This document shows, one piece after another, positions 5,512 through 8,169 of a stretch of 8,169 nucleotides of DNA. Each line of letters starts with the position of its first letter. Positions within the stretch are counted from its first letter, which is position 1. The DNA is from Chloroflexota bacterium (lineage in GTDB: Bacteria; Chloroflexota; Dehalococcoidia; SHYM01): positions 1 to 8,169 of the forward strand of contig JACQGV010000045.1 in NCBI GenBank assembly GCA_016199375.1. The letters run 5' to 3'. The notes under the pieces are model-generated. The model ran no database searches. It had not been told where the DNA came from and saw only the letters and a list, made by a program, of their open reading frames with translations. The position numbers and the translations under genes were made by a program.

Positions 5512-5767
5512 TAGCGTAGTACGATTCGAACCCTATATCTTTGATCTCCACTAGACCACGGCGCTTCAGGTAGTCCATTCGAAGCGAGAATGCCAGCACT
5601 GTACCTAGACTATTCTTGTCGTAATGGATGGACTTGTTTCTAAGATTGAGTTGCCCTATGACCTCCCCTAGAGTGAATGCCTGATGTGGGTCAGAGCGAA
5701 GAACGGCCAGTATCCCCTCGTGGAGGCTATCTAACCCCTTTTCAAACTGCTCCCTCGATATAGGCAT
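5495..5767 (-). CDS. Small winged-helix-like protein
   Basis: This 90-aa protein resembles a stand-alone winged-helix DNA-binding domain. Residues 6-24 form a first helix (EQFEKGLDSLHEGILAVL), 30-41 look like the scaffold helix (AFTLGEVIGQLN), and 52-72 fit a recognition helix leading to KRRGLVEI. Residues 73-87 (VEIKDIGFESYYAIK) match a beta wing of the common pattern in which a hydrophobic strand turns into a Tyr-Tyr strand. A regulatory role is inferred; the family was not identified. ATG 5767 has a GAGGT site 4 nt upstream. The gene follows ruvX after 34 nt on the same strand and may be read through from it, or from its own promoter at 5804-5830. Its GC content is clearly lower than that of ruvX and alaS. 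The C-terminal codons overlap the convergent 95-aa gene. Confidence 0.65.
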   Translation of the reverse strand: MPISREQFEKGLDSLHEGILAVLRSDPHQAFTLGEVIGQLNLRNKSIHYDKNSLGTVLAFSLRMDYLKRRGLVEIKDIGFESYYAIKTHS

Positions 5768-5801
5768 ACTTACCTCGCCCCCGCTACAGACTCCCTAGGA
5801 C

Positions 5802-6245
5802 TTATTGTACCTTGTGGCGCTTGCTGTCCAAATACTCCTGCAGGATGACGGCGGCGGCGGCGGCGTCCTCCATCTGGCGGCGGCGCTTGCGCCGGACGCC
5901 CGCGTCCCGCAGCGCCTCCCGCGCCGTGGCGGTGCTGAAGCGCTCGTCGTGGGTCAGCACCGGCAGCGCCGTGCGGCGCTGGAGCCCCCGCACGAAGGCT
6001 TGCGTCTCCCGGGCCTGGGCGCCCGGCTGGCCGCCGGGCAGCAGGGGCAGTCCCACCAGGAATGCCTCCGCCTCCAGCGACCGCGCCAGCTCCAGGAGAC
6101 GGTCCCAGTGGGCGCCGTGGGGCGAGCGCAGCACCACCTCCACGGGCGTGGCGATGAGTCCCGTGGGGTCGCTGACGGCGACCCCGATCCGCCTCGCGCC
6201 CACGTCGAGGGCCAGGATTCGCTTGGGGGGGCCGGGCACGTCCAT
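5802..6245 (-). CDS. ruvX: RuvX/YqgF-family putative pre-16S rRNA nuclease / Holliday junction resolvase
   Basis: This is a RuvX/YqgF family RNase H-fold nuclease, known in various bacteria for 16S rRNA 5'-end maturation and also annotated as a Holliday junction resolvase. The 147-aa length is normal. Visible motifs are ILALDVGARRIGVAVSD (10-26; metal ligand Asp14), FLVGLPLLPGGQPGAQA (62-78), THDERFSTATARE (98-110; Glu101) and a basic loop RRKRRRQMEDAAAAAVILQEYL (118-139; Asp127). The acidic triad Asp14, Glu101 and Asp127 appears intact. ATG 6245 lies 1 nt after the alaS TAA (TAA-C-ATG). No ribosome binding site is evident, so translation is probably coupled to alaS. The alaS-ruvX pairing is known from other bacteria and supports both calls. 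Confidence 0.95.
   Translation of the reverse strand: MDVPGPPKRILALDVGARRIGVAVSDPTGLIATPVEVVLRSPHGAHWDRLLELARSLEAEAFLVGLPLLPGGQPGAQARETQAFVRGLQRRTALPVLTHDERFSTATAREALRDAGVRRKRRRQMEDAAAAAVILQEYLDSKRHKVQ
5804..5830 (-). promoter_or_regulatory. Possible promoter of the winged-helix gene
   Basis: On the minus strand, TGGACA (5830-5825) and TACAAT (5809-5804) each match consensus at five of six positions, but with a short 15-bp spacer. The -10 overlaps the ruvX stop codon. A start near 5797 would give a leader of about 30 nt that includes the GAGGT ribosome binding site. Confidence 0.38.
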
Positions 6246-6246
6246 G

Positions 6247-8169
6247 TTACGGCTGGGGCCGGGCGCGCTCCCGCACCAGCTTCTCCACCAGGCGCAGCGC
6301 CTCGTCCAGCTTGGACTTGTCCTTGCCGCCAGCCTGGGCCATGTCGGGCCGTCCGCCCCCGCCGCCGCCGGCGATAGCCGCCACCGCCTTCAGAATCTCG
6401 CCCGCGTGGTAGCCCTTAGCCACCAGGTCGGGCGTGACCACGGCCACGAACTGGGGCCGCTCGTTGGCGACGGCGCCCAGGACGATGACGGCGCTGCCCA
6501 GTTGGTCCCGCAGCCAGTCGCCCATCTGGCGCAGCGCCTCCGGGGAGCCCGCGGGCACCCGCGCCGCCACGACCCGCACCTCCCCCACCCGCTGCGCCTT
6601 GCTGAGCAGGCTGTCCATGGTGCTCTTCAGCAGCTCCCGCTCCAGGCTCAGGGAGCGCCGGCGCTCCTGCTCCAGCTCGGCCGCCAGGGACGCTACCTTC
6701 TCGGCTGCCCGGTCGGGCGCGGTGCGCAGGTGCCTGGCGATGGCCTCCAGCGCCTCGAGGCGCCGGCGCACCAGCCCCTGGGCGGCGCGCCCGGTGACCG
6801 CCTCGATGCGCCGTACGCCGGCGCCGATGGAGCTTTCGCTCACAATCTGGAACAGCCCGACCTGGCCGGTGGCCGTGCAATGGGTGCCGCCGCACAGCTC
6901 CTTGCTGAAGGCGCGCTCGCAGGGGGCATCCGTCGTGGCGGGCGTCTCGCAGACCTCGACGACGCGGACCTTATCGCCGTATTTCTCGCCGAAGAAGGCC
7001 AGCGCCCCCTGGGCGAGGGCCTGGGCGTAGGTGGTCTCCTGGGGCCGCACCCGCAGGTCGGCCAGCACCTTCTCGTTCACCAGCTCCTCCACCCGGCGCA
7101 GCTCCTCGGGGCTGAGGGGCGCCAGGTGGCTGAAGTCGAAGCGCAGCCGGTCGGGGGCCACCAGCGAGCCCGCCTGGGCCGCGTGCTCGCCCAGCACCTG
7201 GCGCAGGGCGGCGTGGAGGAGGTGGGTGGCGGTGTGGTTGCGCATGATATCGGCGCGGCGGGCGGCGTCCACCCTGGCCAGCACGGCATCCCCGACGCTA
7301 AGCCGACCCCGCGCCTTGCCACGGTGGACGATGACCCCGCCGCCCGGGCGCTGGGTGTCCTCCACCAGCAGGGAGCCCTGCTCGCCCGCGATCTCGCCGG
7401 CGTCGCCGACCTGGCCGCCGCCCTCGGGATAGAAGGGCGTCTCCATCAGGATGGCCTGGGCTTCCTGCCCGTCCTCGACGGCGTCCGCGGGCTGGCCACC
7501 GACGAGCAAAGCCACGATGGTGCTCGGGTGCTCCAGTGTCTGTTCTGAGCCCGCCGAAAGAGCCTGATAGCCGACGAAGCCGGTGGGCGGCAGGCCCAGA
7601 GCGGCGAGCGCCTCGGCGGCCGCGGCGCCGGTGCCGAAGAGGGCGGCGCTGGCGGCGCGTGATTGCAACTGATCCGCTTTGAGCATTTCCTCAAACCCTG
7701 CGCGGTCCACCTGGAGGTTGTGCTCCGCTGCCTCATCCTGGATTATGTCAATGGTAATGCCATAGGTTCCATGAAGAACGAAGGCGTTCTGTGCCGGAAT
7801 CACATTTGATTCCGACGACAGAGACGGGATTACTTCGATCTCCCCTCTACCTACAGGACGCAGAAACGTGTCGTGGCCTGGCGGAGCCTCCTTCTTCTGA
7901 CGCACGATTTCGTGAATGAGGGGCAAGCCACGTTCCAGGGTCTGATGGAATCCCTCCTCCTCCGTCCGCAGTACCCGCTGGACGAAGTCGCGGTTGCGCG
8001 CTAGCTCGGGATAGTAGGGGCCGAGCTTCTCGATGACGGCTTCGGCCACCTGCCCCAGGAAGGGCTCGCGCAGCCCCAGGGATAGCCCAAAGCGCACCGC
8101 CCGGCGCAGCACGCTCCGCAGCACATAGCCCTGCTTCTCATTGCTGGGCACGATGCCGTCGGCGATGAG
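6247..8169 (-). CDS. alaS: Alanine--tRNA ligase (partial, N-terminus off right edge)
   Basis: AlaRS charges tRNA-Ala and hydrolyses mischarged Ser/Gly products. The last 640 residues are present and the frame is open to the right edge. The missing part, about a quarter to a third of a normal near-880-aa enzyme, includes the class II catalytic motifs. Visible, numbered from the edge: IADGIVPSNEKQGYVLRSVL (2-21), the linker to the editing module, TPFYPEGGGQVGD (244-256), HTATHLLH (312-319) and CGGTH (426-430) with zinc ligands His312, His316, Cys426 and His430, and the IGAGVRRIEAVTG editing signature (448-460). After a coiled-coil stretch (about 470-525) comes the C-Ala domain with its GGGGGGRPDMAQAGG motif (601-615). 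The apparent first GTG at 8151 is an internal Val codon, not a start. Residues about 96-171 are unusual: HGTYGITIDII replaces the common DTYGFPLDLT pattern, in lower-GC DNA. Confidence 0.96.
   Translation of the reverse strand, partial: LIADGIVPSNEKQGYVLRSVLRRAVRFGLSLGLREPFLGQVAEAVIEKLGPYYPELARNRDFVQRVLRTEEEGFHQTLERGLPLIHEIVRQKKEAPPGHDTFLRPVGRGEIEVIPSLSSESNVIPAQNAFVLHGTYGITIDIIQDEAAEHNLQVDRAGFEEMLKADQLQSRAASAALFGTGAAAAEALAALGLPPTGFVGYQALSAGSEQTLEHPSTIVALLVGGQPADAVEDGQEAQAILMETPFYPEGGGQVGDAGEIAGEQGSLLVEDTQRPGGGVIVHRGKARGRLSVGDAVLARVDAARRADIMRNHTATHLLHAALRQVLGEHAAQAGSLVAPDRLRFDFSHLAPLSPEELRRVEELVNEKVLADLRVRPQETTYAQALAQGALAFFGEKYGDKVRVVEVCETPATTDAPCERAFSKELCGGTHCTATGQVGLFQIVSESSIGAGVRRIEAVTGRAAQGLVRRRLEALEAIARHLRTAPDRAAEKVASLAAELEQERRRSLSLERELLKSTMDSLLSKAQRVGEVRVVAARVPAGSPEALRQMGDWLRDQLGSAVIVLGAVANERPQFVAVVTPDLVAKGYHAGEILKAVAAIAGGGGGGRPDMAQAGGKDKSKLDEALRLVEKLVRERARPQP

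Noticed and set aside
5812..7548. 578-codon open frame on the plus strand opposite ruvX and alaS.
   Set aside because: It lies antisense to two firmly identified genes, and its product is a run of Ala, Gly, Arg, Leu, His and Pro without any domain pattern. High GC in the third codon position of the real genes explains the absence of stops.

Overview
This is an 8.2 kb piece of a high-GC bacterial chromosome. Most of it is core metabolism: chorismate synthase, shikimate dehydrogenase, the RuvX/YqgF nuclease and alanyl-tRNA synthetase, all on the minus strand. Two regulatory or stress-type genes lie on the plus strand, and three small unrecognised genes sit in a lower-GC pocket. No RNA gene, insertion sequence, CRISPR array or phage gene was seen. 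GC content, aro gene types and an HD-GYP/LuxR fusion would suit a Chloroflexota (Dehalococcoidia-like) or actinobacterial lineage. That placement is inference from general impression; no marker in the window fixes it.

Layout from left to right. At 1-1299 (minus), a 77-aa single-pass membrane protein is followed with no gap by aroC, which runs off the left edge. Both are served by a clear sigma70-type promoter at 1317-1346. At 1452-3062 (plus, divergent), there is a one-component regulator with a degenerate HD-GYP domain, a second and better-preserved HD-GYP domain, and a LuxR-type helix-turn-helix. Two perfect inverted repeats precede it, one of which contains part of its ribosome binding site. 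At 3259-3831 (plus) is an OsmC/Ohr-family protein with a single cysteine. The convergent gap 3832-4015 holds a perfect 15-bp hairpin.

At 4016-4879 (minus) is aroE. Upstream, 4910-5767 holds three small genes of unknown function: a 97-aa protein (minus), a 95-aa helical protein (plus) and a 90-aa winged-helix protein (minus). They are tightly packed and lower in GC than their surroundings. At 5802-8169 (minus), alaS (5' end beyond the right edge) is followed after 1 nt by ruvX, a pairing known from other bacteria.

Functionally, aroE and aroC belong to the same shikimate pathway but lie in separate transcription units, with the regulator and OsmC genes between them. I see no compelling new multi-gene system. 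The best candidates for a second look are the three-gene pocket, the palindromes around the divergent promoter region at 1317-1451, the altered active-site residues of the HD-GYP/LuxR protein, and a lower-GC, unusual segment inside alaS.
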